From Candidatus Omnitrophota bacterium (GTDB lineage Bacteria > Omnitrophota > Gorgyraeia > Gygaellales > Profunditerraquicolaceae), in NCBI GenBank assembly GCA_030691585.1, contig JAUYEC010000045.1, positions 1 to 11,276 on the forward strand: DNA of 11,276 bases, in the 5' to 3' direction. The notes beneath the pieces were generated by a model that worked only from the letters and a program-made list of their open reading frames with translations, ran no database searches and was not told the DNA's origin. Below are positions 4,807 to 10,696 of the stretch, one piece after another. The position numbers and the translations under genes were made by a program. Each line of letters starts with the position of its first letter. Within the stretch, counting starts at the first letter, position 1.

Positions 4807-5680
4807 GAATAATGGATGCACTTCTTAATGCGTGGCAACTGATATTCAGCGCAACCGGTAAACCCGCGATGTGCGTGGGATAGGTTTCTATATGGACAGC
4901 CAGCGCCGTGGTTTTTCCACCCAGGCCCATCGGCCCGATGTTAAGATTATTGATAGCGCGCAAAAGTTCGCGTTCAAGTTTGGCCGTTAGTCGTTTGCTT
5001 GCCCCGAGCGCAGCCGAGGGGTCGTCCGCCGTCCGCCGTTCGCCGTTCGCCGTTAATTTCCTTAAAAGCGCCTTTTTTGCCAATAAACACGCGTAATCCG
5101 CGGTGCCGCCGATACCGACGCCGATAATATACGGCGGGCAGGCATCCGGCCCGGCCGAACGCACAGCCTCAATAATGAATTTCTTTATTTCTTCAATGCC
5201 GACGGTGGGCTTGAACATTTTAAGCTGGGATTTATTTTCGCTGCCAAAACCTTTAGGCAAAACGCTGATCTCTAAATTTGATCCCGGGACAATATCAATA
5301 TGAATTACTGCCGGGGCGTATCCGGGTTTTCCCCGCAACAAGGGATCCCTGACAATAGAATCCCGCAAACAGCCTGATCTATACCCGTCTTCAACTCCAC
5401 GGTTCACCGCCAACTTAAGATCTCCGCTGATCTTTACATTACTGCCGACTTCCAAAAAAACTACGGGCATTCCGGTATCCTGGCAGATCGCCAAGCTCTT
5501 GGCTCTAGCGCAAGCGGCATTATCAATGATCACCTGCAACAGGTGCCTGGCGCGTTTATTCTGTTCCCGCGCCAATGCCCGCTTTAAAGCCGCAAGCACA
5601 TCCGGACGCAGGACGATGCTTGCTTTAACGCAGAGATCCGCGACTGCCCTTCTTATGCTGATTGCCTTTATCGTCTTCAT
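4802..5680 (-). CDS. Class I fumarate hydratase, alpha subunit, with an in-frame repeat insertion
   Basis: The 292-residue protein is the N-terminal, Fe-S-binding domain of class I fumarase. The three cluster cysteines are visible: C66 in 'AICQDTG', C181 in 'PDACPPYIIGVGIGG' and C282 in 'ISCHALR'. The conserved 'GPMGLGGKTTALAVHIE' follows near 248. It works with the beta subunit downstream. Between 'AKKALLRK' (to 208) and 'KLERELL' (from 234) there are about 24 residues rich in Ala, Arg, Thr and Asp. They are encoded by a 7-bp tandem repeat and a CCCCGAG palindrome and look like inserted sequence rather than family sequence. The reading frame survives and the cysteines are unaffected. The start is supported by AGAGG upstream, 4 bases after the queF stop. 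Its stop codon comes from a palindrome. Confidence 0.92.
   Translation of the reverse strand: MKTIKAISIRRAVADLCVKASIVLRPDVLAALKRALAREQNKRARHLLQVIIDNAACARAKSLAICQDTGMPVVFLEVGSNVKISGDLKLAVNRGVEDGYRSGCLRDSIVRDPLLRGKPGYAPAVIHIDIVPGSNLEISVLPKGFGSENKSQLKMFKPTVGIEEIKKFIIEAVRSAGPDACPPYIIGVGIGGTADYACLLAKKALLRKLTANGERRTADDPSAALGASKRLTAKLERELLRAINNLNIGPMGLGGKTTALAVHIETYPTHIAGLPVALNISCHALRSASIIL
4982..5053. repeat. Heptad array plus palindrome inserted in the fumarase alpha coding sequence
   Basis: Read on the minus strand, 5053-5026 is four tandem 7-mers, ACGGCGA twice then ACGGCGG twice. Next is a palindromic stretch (5021-5002) with CCCC/GGGG outer arms. The stretch of about 72 bp is a multiple of three and encodes the non-conserved residues 210-233. 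Two other 7-bp-periodic tracts lie between genes at 6131-6200 and 10697-10763. Confidence 0.72.
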
Positions 5681-5684
5681 TTTC

Positions 5685-6128
5685 TTAACCTCTTAGGGGA
5701 CACTTTAGCTTTGAGTTAAGAACCGTCCCTGATTGGGGGTATTCGCGCGAAACGGTAGTGGTAATGCCTCCGCGCGGGTTAAACACGCCGCTGATTTTTG
5801 CCCAACGCGGCTGAACCGCCGCCACAAAATCCTCCAGGATCTTATTGATCACGTTTTCGTGGAATATCCCGATATTACGGTAAAAAATCGTGTACATCTT
5901 AAACGACTTAAGCTCAACGCAGTATTGGCGCGGAGAATATTCAATTTTTATATCTGCGAAATCCGGCAGGCCGGTCTTCGGGCAGATGCAGGTGAATTCC
6001 GGGATATCCAAATGGATGGTATAGGCCTTATCCGTATACTGGTTACGCCAAACCTCAATCGCCGGAGTCTTTAGTTTCCGGATTTTTTTTTGTAAGCCCT
6101 CATATGAAGATGCTTTTTTTCTATTCAT
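5685..6128 (-). CDS. queF: NADPH-dependent 7-cyano-7-deazaguanine reductase (preQ0 to preQ1)
   Basis: QueF reduces the nitrile preQ0 to the amine preQ1, the last step before insertion into tRNA on the queuosine path. This is the short, single-domain type (147 residues). The signature 'FTCICPKTGLPDFADIKIEY' carries the nucleophile C49 and the proton donor D56. 'ELKSFKMY' (near 73-80) and 'HENVINKILEDF' follow, and 'FNPRGGI' lies near 117. After 'REYP' the last 16 residues (SGTVLNSKLKCPLRG-like) are not family sequence. They are encoded by a stretch beginning GGGACGGTTCTTAACTC and ending GTCCCC, probably a repeat that replaced the original C-terminus. Its ATG directly follows a 7-bp-periodic repeat, and no clear Shine-Dalgarno sequence is seen. 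Confidence 0.95.
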   Translation of the reverse strand: MNRKKASSYEGLQKKIRKLKTPAIEVWRNQYTDKAYTIHLDIPEFTCICPKTGLPDFADIKIEYSPRQYCVELKSFKMYTIFYRNIGIFHENVINKILEDFVAAVQPRWAKISGVFNPRGGITTTVSREYPQSGTVLNSKLKCPLRG

Positions 6129-6130
6129 CT

Positions 6131-6200
6131 ATTGTCGTCCGTCGCTCGTATTTCGTCGTTCGTCTTCCCACGTCCTACGTCCCACATCCAACGTCCTACG
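6131..6200. repeat. 7-bp-periodic repeat (10 heptads) between queE and queF
   Basis: On the minus strand the 70 bp divide exactly into ten related 7-mers: CGTAGGA, CGTTGGA, TGTGGGA, CGTAGGA, CGTGGGA, AGACGAA, CGACGAA, ATACGAG, CGACGGA, CGACAAT. The tract ends 2 bases before the queF ATG. It replaces any normal spacer and leaves queF without an evident ribosome-binding site. Confidence 0.7.
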
Positions 6201-6217
6201 GTAATTTACGTCCCGCT

Positions 6218-6892
6218 CTACCTGATCCCCATTATCTTATGCATCTGCGGAATGATACAGGCGGTCAATTTTTCCTTCCTGCAGATATCCTTATATTCCT
6301 GAAGCTTGTCTTTTAAAATATCCTGCTCCGCGCTGTTTGGCTGCAGGATGAGTATCGCCGACTTATTCACTTCTTTGATCAAGCTGATGGCCTGGCGCAA
6401 ATCATCTTCCTGTGTCATGCTACAGATGATCATTTTGATAAATACTTCTCTCTGTGAGGCGATCTCCAGGAACTTGCGGTGAAAATTCCAGAAAATACCC
6501 ATCCCGGTAGAACTGGGCAGCTTGATATCCATTGCCACAACGCTGATATACTTGATCAGCTTCTGCAATTCCCCGGGCAGGGTGCCGTTGGTCTCCAGGT
6601 AGATCTTGTGGCCTTCATGGTTGATGAGCTTTAAGACGTCGGCCAGGAATTCCGCCTGCAGCAGCGGCTCACCGCCGGTAAATGATATGGAACCAAACGC
6701 GCCGTTATAAAGCTCGATCTCTTCAAACAACTCCTGCGGGCTGTATTCTATAAATGTATTCAGGTGCGTATCGCAAAAATCGCACCTCAAGTTGCAGCCG
6801 AAAAAACGCACGAAAAGCTGTTCTTCACCCAGATACAGCCCTTCGCCCTGGACGCTGTGAAAGATCTCGCTGACCCTGCCCTTAGAAATCAT
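6218..6892 (-). CDS. queE: 7-carboxy-7-deazaguanine synthase (radical SAM)
   Basis: QueE converts 6-carboxytetrahydropterin to 7-carboxy-7-deazaguanine using S-adenosylmethionine and Mg2+. The radical-SAM cluster motif CX3CX2C is at residues 33-40 ('GCNLRCDFC'), preceded by the family-typical 'FHSVQGEGLYLGEEQLFVRF' and followed by DTHLN. The SAM-binding 'SFTGGEPLLQ' lies near 70, and 'YLETNGT' and 'VAMDIKLPSS' follow. The 224-residue length is normal. It belongs with queD and queC immediately upstream and queF downstream. A palindrome and a TATAAT box separate it from queC. No Shine-Dalgarno sequence precedes the ATG, which lies only 6 bases after the TATAAT. Confidence 0.96.
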   Translation of the reverse strand: MISKGRVSEIFHSVQGEGLYLGEEQLFVRFFGCNLRCDFCDTHLNTFIEYSPQELFEEIELYNGAFGSISFTGGEPLLQAEFLADVLKLINHEGHKIYLETNGTLPGELQKLIKYISVVAMDIKLPSSTGMGIFWNFHRKFLEIASQREVFIKMIICSMTQEDDLRQAISLIKEVNKSAILILQPNSAEQDILKDKLQEYKDICRKEKLTACIIPQMHKIMGIR

Positions 6893-6898
6893 ATATTT

Positions 6899-6904
6899 AT
6901 TATA
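6899..6904 (-). promoter_or_regulatory. Possible -10 box ahead of queE
   Basis: A perfect TATAAT lies 6 bases upstream of the queE ATG, with no good -35 element at the right distance (a TTTAAA inside the palindrome is the nearest). If used, the transcript would start at or near the ATG and be leaderless. The AT-rich spacer makes a chance match possible. Confidence 0.25.
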
Positions 6905-6907
6905 CTC

Positions 6908-6940
6908 ATGTAGGGACAGGTTTAAAACCTGTCCCTACAT
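6908..6940. repeat. TGTAGGG palindrome (33 bp), supplies the queC stop codon
   Basis: Perfect 16-bp arms (ATGTAGGGACAGGTTT and its complement) flank one base. The right end, read on the minus strand, is GTT ATG TAG: the last codons of queC and its stop. It is the third member of the family seen at 4737-4767 and 4776-4806. Confidence 0.85.
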
Positions 6941-7612
6941 AACTTTTTCTGCCGGATCTTTGATTCCGGCTTGCGCGAATCCCCTGGCGCGGTAAAAACA
7001 GCTGTCACAGGCCCCGCAAGGCTTGATCCCACCGCGGTAACACGACCAGGTAAGAGCAAACGGCACGCCCAATTGCCTGCCTGATTTTATGATCTGCACT
7101 TTGCTTTTATTCAGTAACGGCGCTTTGATCTCTATTTTCTTTTTTTCTACGCCGGCTTTTGTCCCGCGCAAAGCCATTTTTCTAAAGGCACGGAAAAAAT
7201 CCGGCCGGCAATCCGGGTAACCGGAATAATCCTGACAATGCGCGCCGATAAAAATAGCCTCTGCCCCTGTTGCCTCGGCGTATGAAAGCGCGAAACTCAA
7301 AAAAATAATATTTCTTGCCGGCACATAAGTGCTGGGGATTTTCTTAGCCGCCGCGTAGCCGGTTAACCTGCTCTCCGGAACTTTAATTTTACTGTCCAGC
7401 AATGCCGAACCCTTCCACGGCAGAGAAATCTTCACTGCCTGTAATGCGCATCCGGCAAAACAAGCGATCGATTTCGCCGCACGCAATTCCCTCCGATGCC
7501 TCTGGCCGTAATCAAAGCTAAGACAGCGGCAGTCATAGCCCTGTTTCTTTGCCGTGTAGAGGGTGACTGCCGAATCCAGCCCACCGGACAATAAAACCAC
7601 TGCCTTCTTCAT
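6935..7612 (-). CDS. queC: 7-cyano-7-deazaguanine synthase (preQ0 synthase)
   Basis: QueC uses ATP and ammonia to turn 7-carboxy-7-deazaguanine into preQ0. The PP-loop ATPase motif SGGLDS is at residues 9-14. 'STYVPARNIIFLSFALSYAEA' lies near 94-114, and 'GAHCQDYSGYPDCRP' near 122-136. The C-terminal zinc site is C191, C199, C202 and C205 ('SCYRGGIKPCGACDSC'). The length of 225 is normal. The start overlaps the queD stop as ATGA, so translation is coupled. The last residue and stop codon fall inside a perfect palindrome. Confidence 0.97.
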   Translation of the reverse strand: MKKAVVLLSGGLDSAVTLYTAKKQGYDCRCLSFDYGQRHRRELRAAKSIACFAGCALQAVKISLPWKGSALLDSKIKVPESRLTGYAAAKKIPSTYVPARNIIFLSFALSYAEATGAEAIFIGAHCQDYSGYPDCRPDFFRAFRKMALRGTKAGVEKKKIEIKAPLLNKSKVQIIKSGRQLGVPFALTWSCYRGGIKPCGACDSCFYRARGFAQAGIKDPAEKVM

Positions 7613-7965
7613 TCTTTGTAGGTCGCGGCACTGGTGCTATTTTCCCAGACAGTCACAGATTTGATATTTGGAATGCCCGGCTTAAGCTGTTGATAAATAT
7701 AACAAGCGATATTCTCCGACGTGGGATTGACTTTTTTAAAATACGGAAGCTTGTTCAGGTATTTATGGTCCAGTTTATCCAGGGCCGCGTTTAATTTATC
7801 TTTGAGCACTTTAAAATCCATGACCATGCCGGCCTTATCCAGGACATTCGCGGTAACGCGGGCCTCCACTTTCCAGTTATGGCCGTGGAGAGATTCACAC
7901 TTGCCCTTATATCCGCGCAGGTTGTGCGCCGAACTGAAATATGCCTCAACTTGGACGCTATACAT
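7609..7965 (-). CDS. queD: 6-carboxy-5,6,7,8-tetrahydropterin synthase
   Basis: QueD makes 6-carboxytetrahydropterin from dihydroneopterin triphosphate, the second step to preQ0. In this 118-residue protein the zinc ligands are H14 ('SSAHNLRGY'), H27 and H29 ('HGHNW'). The catalytic C23 lies four residues before H27 (CxxxHGH, the QueD form of the 6-pyruvoyl-tetrahydropterin synthase family). D66-H67 and E108 ('VWEN') complete the active site, and 'PTSEN' is at 81-85. AAAGGTG precedes the ATG, which lies within the last codons of murI (8-bp overlap); its stop overlaps queC. The first pathway enzyme, a GTP cyclohydrolase, is not in the window. Confidence 0.96.
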   Translation of the reverse strand: MYSVQVEAYFSSAHNLRGYKGKCESLHGHNWKVEARVTANVLDKAGMVMDFKVLKDKLNAALDKLDHKYLNKLPYFKKVNPTSENIACYIYQQLKPGIPNIKSVTVWENSTSAATYKE

Positions 7966-8752
7966 TATTCACCTTTTTAATATCCGCGGGTAAGCTGCCC
8001 AAAAATCTCTTAGCAAGGCCGCTGAACCATTCCGGGTTATCGCTGACGTAAAATTTCCGGCTGCCCTTGCCGCTTTTGTTCAAAGCGCCTCGCGTTGAGA
8101 GAATATTTTTTACCTCAATGGCCACCTGCTTTGCCGAATCGATTAGACACACATCCTTGCCCAGAACCTTCTTAATCACGTTCTTTAGCAGCGGGTAATG
8201 CGTGCAACCTAGGATCACCGTGTCCACATCGGCCTGTTTCAAGGGCAAAAGGTATTTGGCCGCGACCTCCTCCACCACCGGGCCGTCGAGCCAGCCTTCT
8301 TCCACAAAAGGCACAAATAAAGGACAAGACATCGCCGTGACCTTAACGCTTGCATCCAGCGCTTTTATTTCGGATTCATAGGCGCGGCTCTTGACCGTGC
8401 CTTTTGTGCCGATGACTCCGATATGCTTATTGGCCGTGGCATATACTGCTTCGCGCGCGCCCGGGGCGATCACCCCGACGATAGGCACGCGGAAATGGTT
8501 CATGATCACAGGAAGCGCCATGCTCGAAACTGTATTGCAGGCCACGCAGATAAGTTTTACTTCGTGTTTTAACAGGAATAGAATATTTTCAATTGAGAAA
8601 CGGATGATCGTTTCTTTTGATTTTATACCGTAGGGCACGCGGGCAGTATCGCCGAAATAAACTATGTCCTCGGAAGGCATGTGGTTAATCAATTCTTTTA
8701 CTACGGTCAACCCCCCTACTCCGGAATCAAATACGCCTATAGGTTTTCTCAC
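7958..8752 (-). CDS. murI: Glutamate racemase
   Basis: MurI makes D-glutamate for peptidoglycan. The 264-residue protein shows 'GVFDSGVGGLTV' (D9, S10), the two catalytic cysteines C72 ('VACNTVS') and C183 ('LGCTHYP'), and 'YFGDTARVPYG' near 32-42. It starts with GTG, overlapping the stop of the amidase gene as GTGA, so the two cell-wall genes are coupled. The downstream queD start lies inside its 3' end. A functional link to the queuosine genes is not implied beyond co-transcription. Confidence 0.97.
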   Translation of the reverse strand: MRKPIGVFDSGVGGLTVVKELINHMPSEDIVYFGDTARVPYGIKSKETIIRFSIENILFLLKHEVKLICVACNTVSSMALPVIMNHFRVPIVGVIAPGAREAVYATANKHIGVIGTKGTVKSRAYESEIKALDASVKVTAMSCPLFVPFVEEGWLDGPVVEEVAAKYLLPLKQADVDTVILGCTHYPLLKNVIKKVLGKDVCLIDSAKQVAIEVKNILSTRGALNKSGKGSRKFYVSDNPEWFSGLAKRFLGSLPADIKKVNNV

Positions 8753-9840
8753 TTGTGCGCCATCCTCACTAAGACCGCCTCTTGCGCGTAATTGGCGACG
8801 CCGTCCGCAACGGCCTCCGCTATCTTCTGGCGGTAATAACTGTTTTTAAGTTTACATTCTTCGTCGGAATTGGATAAAAAACCGGTCTCTACCAGGACAG
8901 AAGGCAGGCTTGGCCCGCGCAGGACCTGAAATCCGGCGCTTTTCACACCGATGACCTTGACACCCGTGCTGTCGTCCATGGAACGGCAGATCGAGTGTGA
9001 CAATTCAATGGATTCCGCGCGTGACTGGGTATAGATCATATCCCAGAGTATGGCCTTTATTGTCTGCGAGCGGCCGGAAAAATAGGCCTTCTCCAGATTT
9101 AACGGCGCGCTTTTTGCCGATGAGAGCGCGCGCTTGGAATCGCTTACGCCGCTAGATACATAATACACCTCAAAGCCGTTTAGGCTCCTGACGCGGTTGG
9201 CGTTAGAGTGGATGCTGATAAAAAGATCGGCGCCGGAATTGTTGGTAATCTCCACCCTTCTAGGCAAAGGGATAAACTTATCGGTGCTGCGCGTCATCAC
9301 CACTTCTACGCCCCCTTGAGTAAGGATCAGGCTCAATCTTTTGGCAATGTCTAAATTTACGTCCTTTTCTCTCAAACCTGACCTGCCGATCGCCCCGGGA
9401 TCGACCCCGCCGTGCCCGGCGTCAATGACGACCTTGCGCAATTTGGAACTTAACGCATAGGTCGTGGGGACGGCTTGCGGCCGGCCGAACACTACGTCCA
9501 AGACCTGCTCCCGGAATTTTTCCGGCACAGCCATAGTTCCCTGATAGATCTCAACCGGATGGCTAAGATGTATCGGGCGGCCATCAACGAGCGCAATGGA
9601 TTCACCGGCCCTGAGATTGATCCTGTGTTCGCCGTAAGCCAGGGTCATGCTGCGCGTAAGCGTATCGTATTCCCAGGCGATGTCCTTTTGTTCGCAGATG
9701 CGCACCAGAGGATAATAGGCCGTGCCGTTAATGTCAAACGCGGCGATCTCCCCTTTTTTGGGCACACCGGCGCAGCCGGAGAGGAAAAGAAGAAAAATAA
9801 ACAAAAAAACAGATAATCTGCGTTTTATCGCTATATCCAT
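8749..9840 (-). CDS. N-acetylmuramoyl-L-alanine amidase (Amidase_3), lipoprotein
   Basis: This is a zinc amidase that cuts the amide bond between MurNAc and the stem peptide. Numbered from ATG 9840 (363 residues), it starts with a lipoprotein signal: KRR, a hydrophobic stretch, then lipobox LSGC with C23. Next comes a domain of about 75 residues resembling the copper-amine-oxidase N-terminal fold ('AAFDINGTAYYPL' to 'GTMAVPEKF'), often found as a stalk in such hydrolases. The Amidase_3 domain follows: H143 in 'IDAGHGGVDPG', E158 in 'LREKDVN', a His in 'FISIHSNA', and the catalytic Glu in 'VLVETGFLSN'. The frame is open to a TTG at 9879, but that start lacks a ribosome-binding site and would bury the signal peptide, so ATG 9840 is preferred. 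It overlaps the GIY-YIG stop by 10 bp and murI by 4. Confidence 0.92.
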   Translation of the reverse strand: MDIAIKRRLSVFLFIFLLFLSGCAGVPKKGEIAAFDINGTAYYPLVRICEQKDIAWEYDTLTRSMTLAYGEHRINLRAGESIALVDGRPIHLSHPVEIYQGTMAVPEKFREQVLDVVFGRPQAVPTTYALSSKLRKVVIDAGHGGVDPGAIGRSGLREKDVNLDIAKRLSLILTQGGVEVVMTRSTDKFIPLPRRVEITNNSGADLFISIHSNANRVRSLNGFEVYYVSSGVSDSKRALSSAKSAPLNLEKAYFSGRSQTIKAILWDMIYTQSRAESIELSHSICRSMDDSTGVKVIGVKSAGFQVLRGPSLPSVLVETGFLSNSDEECKLKNSYYRQKIAEAVADGVANYAQEAVLVRMAHK

Positions 9841-10088
9841 TCGCCACTTATCAATTTTATTTTTTTTATCCGTGACCAATTTTTTATCTGTATTTCTCTT
9901 TTTCTCGCTTCTGATTTATTCAAGAATGGGTTAGAAACATAACTCAATTTTAGAGGTCCCTGTAATATAGCAAATCTCGATCCTGAACGATTATTATGTT
10001 TTTCTATTCTCTGTTCAGGATTATTGCTAATTCCAGTATACAGCCTCCCTGTTCTGGCCTCTGCAATATAAACATGCCAAGCGTTCAT
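9831..10088 (-). CDS. Small GIY-YIG nuclease-domain protein
   Basis: The 85 residues make up one GIY-YIG domain: 'HVYIAEARTGRLYTGIS' (5-21) with the VYI...YTG pair, the catalytic R27 with H31-N32 ('QRIEKHNN'), and the metal-binding Glu, probably E65, in 'SEARKREIQIK'. It belongs to the stand-alone YhbQ/UPF0213-like group; proteins of this kind are DNA nucleases of uncertain role. The ATG is preceded by GAGGGG about 9 bases upstream, and that purine run is part of the repeat mosaic lying between this gene and the tmRNA. Its stop overlaps the amidase ATG. A mobile origin is suggested by the repeats, not shown. Confidence 0.85.
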   Translation of the reverse strand: MNAWHVYIAEARTGRLYTGISNNPEQRIEKHNNRSGSRFAILQGPLKLSYVSNPFLNKSEARKREIQIKNWSRIKKIKLISGEWI

Positions 10089-10097
10089 TTTTTTTGG

Positions 10098-10199
10098 CCC
10101 CTCGATTCGCTTCGCTCACTCGGAGTCACTCGAATGTATGGTTTACCCTTCGACAAGCTCAGGGTAAACCACGAGCGAGGGACGAAGTCCCGAGTCGAG
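10098..10199. repeat. Compound palindromic repeat between the tmRNA and the GIY-YIG gene
   Basis: The left part (from about 10101) and the right part (10171-10199) are diverged inverted copies of a CTCGA-TCG-CTTCG-CTC-CTCG pattern. Between them sits a palindrome with 9-bp perfect arms GGTTTACCC (10140-10148) and GGGTAAACC (10162-10170) around the core TTCGACAAGCTCA. That core also occurs at 2048-2060 with other arms. The right part contains GGGAC-GAA-GTCCC. It abuts the tmRNA 3' end exactly and could also end its transcription. Confidence 0.65.
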
Positions 10200-10690
10200 T
10201 GGTGGAGGTGGGCGGTATCGCAACCGCCGTCCCTAAGCAGACTGATAAAAGCCGCTACATGTCCGCCTACGCTGATGCACTTTCGTGCTCAGCTTCGGCG
10301 GACCCTCCGAAGCCCATGCAGGCGCAGGAGGGCTTAGTCTGTCTTTTATCTTGGCCCTTAAAACTTCGGCAGACAGAATTTTTAAGGGCGCAGCCTTTTA
10401 CTGCCTCTTGCCCCGGCGCTAAAGGCTACCCCGCCGGAACCAGCCTAAATTAGCCGCTCAATTCCAACCCTTAGGCAGGCCGGATTGAGGCTCGTTACCT
10501 TTAAGGAACGAGGCTTAACGCTGGCATAACAGGAAAGGCAAACGCAGGTACTGCGTTATACCTCTCTGTCGCCATTGTGCGACTTACGTCGTTTGCGTTT
10601 AGATTGTGCACGGGTTGATAACGCGGCAAACCATGCGTCCGCGGCATGCTGCTCTTACCCGACGTGCCTAAGTCGAGCCTATTCACCCCC
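10200..10690 (-). ncRNA. ssrA: Transfer-messenger RNA (tmRNA, SsrA)
   Basis: tmRNA frees stalled ribosomes with SmpB, encoded just upstream. The 5' end GGGGGTG (10690-10684) pairs with CACCTCC near the 3' end, which encodes CCA at 10202-10200. Conserved blocks are seen in order: GGCTCGAC, GCATGCCG, the resume codon context ACGCAAACGACG with GCA at about 10596, and a stop TAA in the loop of hairpin CTCGTT...AACGAG. Pseudoknot-type stems follow, including GCCCTTAAAA/TTTTAAGGGC and CCGGCG/CGCCGG, then GACAGACTAAGC. The predicted tag begins ANDVSRTMAT, is 31 residues long and ends ALSLVP. At about 491 bases it is long, partly because a 71-bp insertion splits GACUAAGC from AUGUAG. The T loop reads TTGCGATA, one base longer than usual. 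Identity is certain; tag and structure details are hand-derived. Confidence 0.93.
10261..10331. repeat. Two hairpin repeats (copies 4 and 5) inserted in the tmRNA gene
   Basis: Copy 4 on the plus strand: GTCCGCC (10261-10267), TAC, GCTGA, a further GCAC-TTTC-GTGC hairpin, TCAGC, TTC, GGCGGAC (10297-10303). Copy 5 is in the opposite orientation; on the minus strand it is CCTCC, TGC, GCC, a 6-base loop, GGC, TTC, GGAGG (10331-10304). Both keep the 3' TTC in the internal loop while their arms differ from the other copies and stay complementary. They lie exactly between AAGC and ATGTAG of the conserved tmRNA motif. Confidence 0.72.
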
Positions 10691-10696
10691 AATTTT

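Noticed and set aside
5026..5053. CRISPR-like array
   Set aside because: Units are 7 bp in direct tandem without spacers; no cas genes nearby.
9841..9879. N-terminal extension of the amidase to TTG 9879
   Set aside because: No ribosome-binding site, it would place 13 hydrophilic residues before a lipoprotein signal peptide, and it would lie inside the GIY-YIG gene.
10571..10690. Possible second group I intron in the tmRNA
   Set aside because: No P7 signature or guanosine-binding core can be found; the extra length is explained by the repeat insertion and a long tag.
10501..10692. Minus-strand ORF of 63 codons
   Set aside because: It lies entirely within the tmRNA, apart from 2 bases; only its last 31 codons are meaningful, as the tag reading frame.
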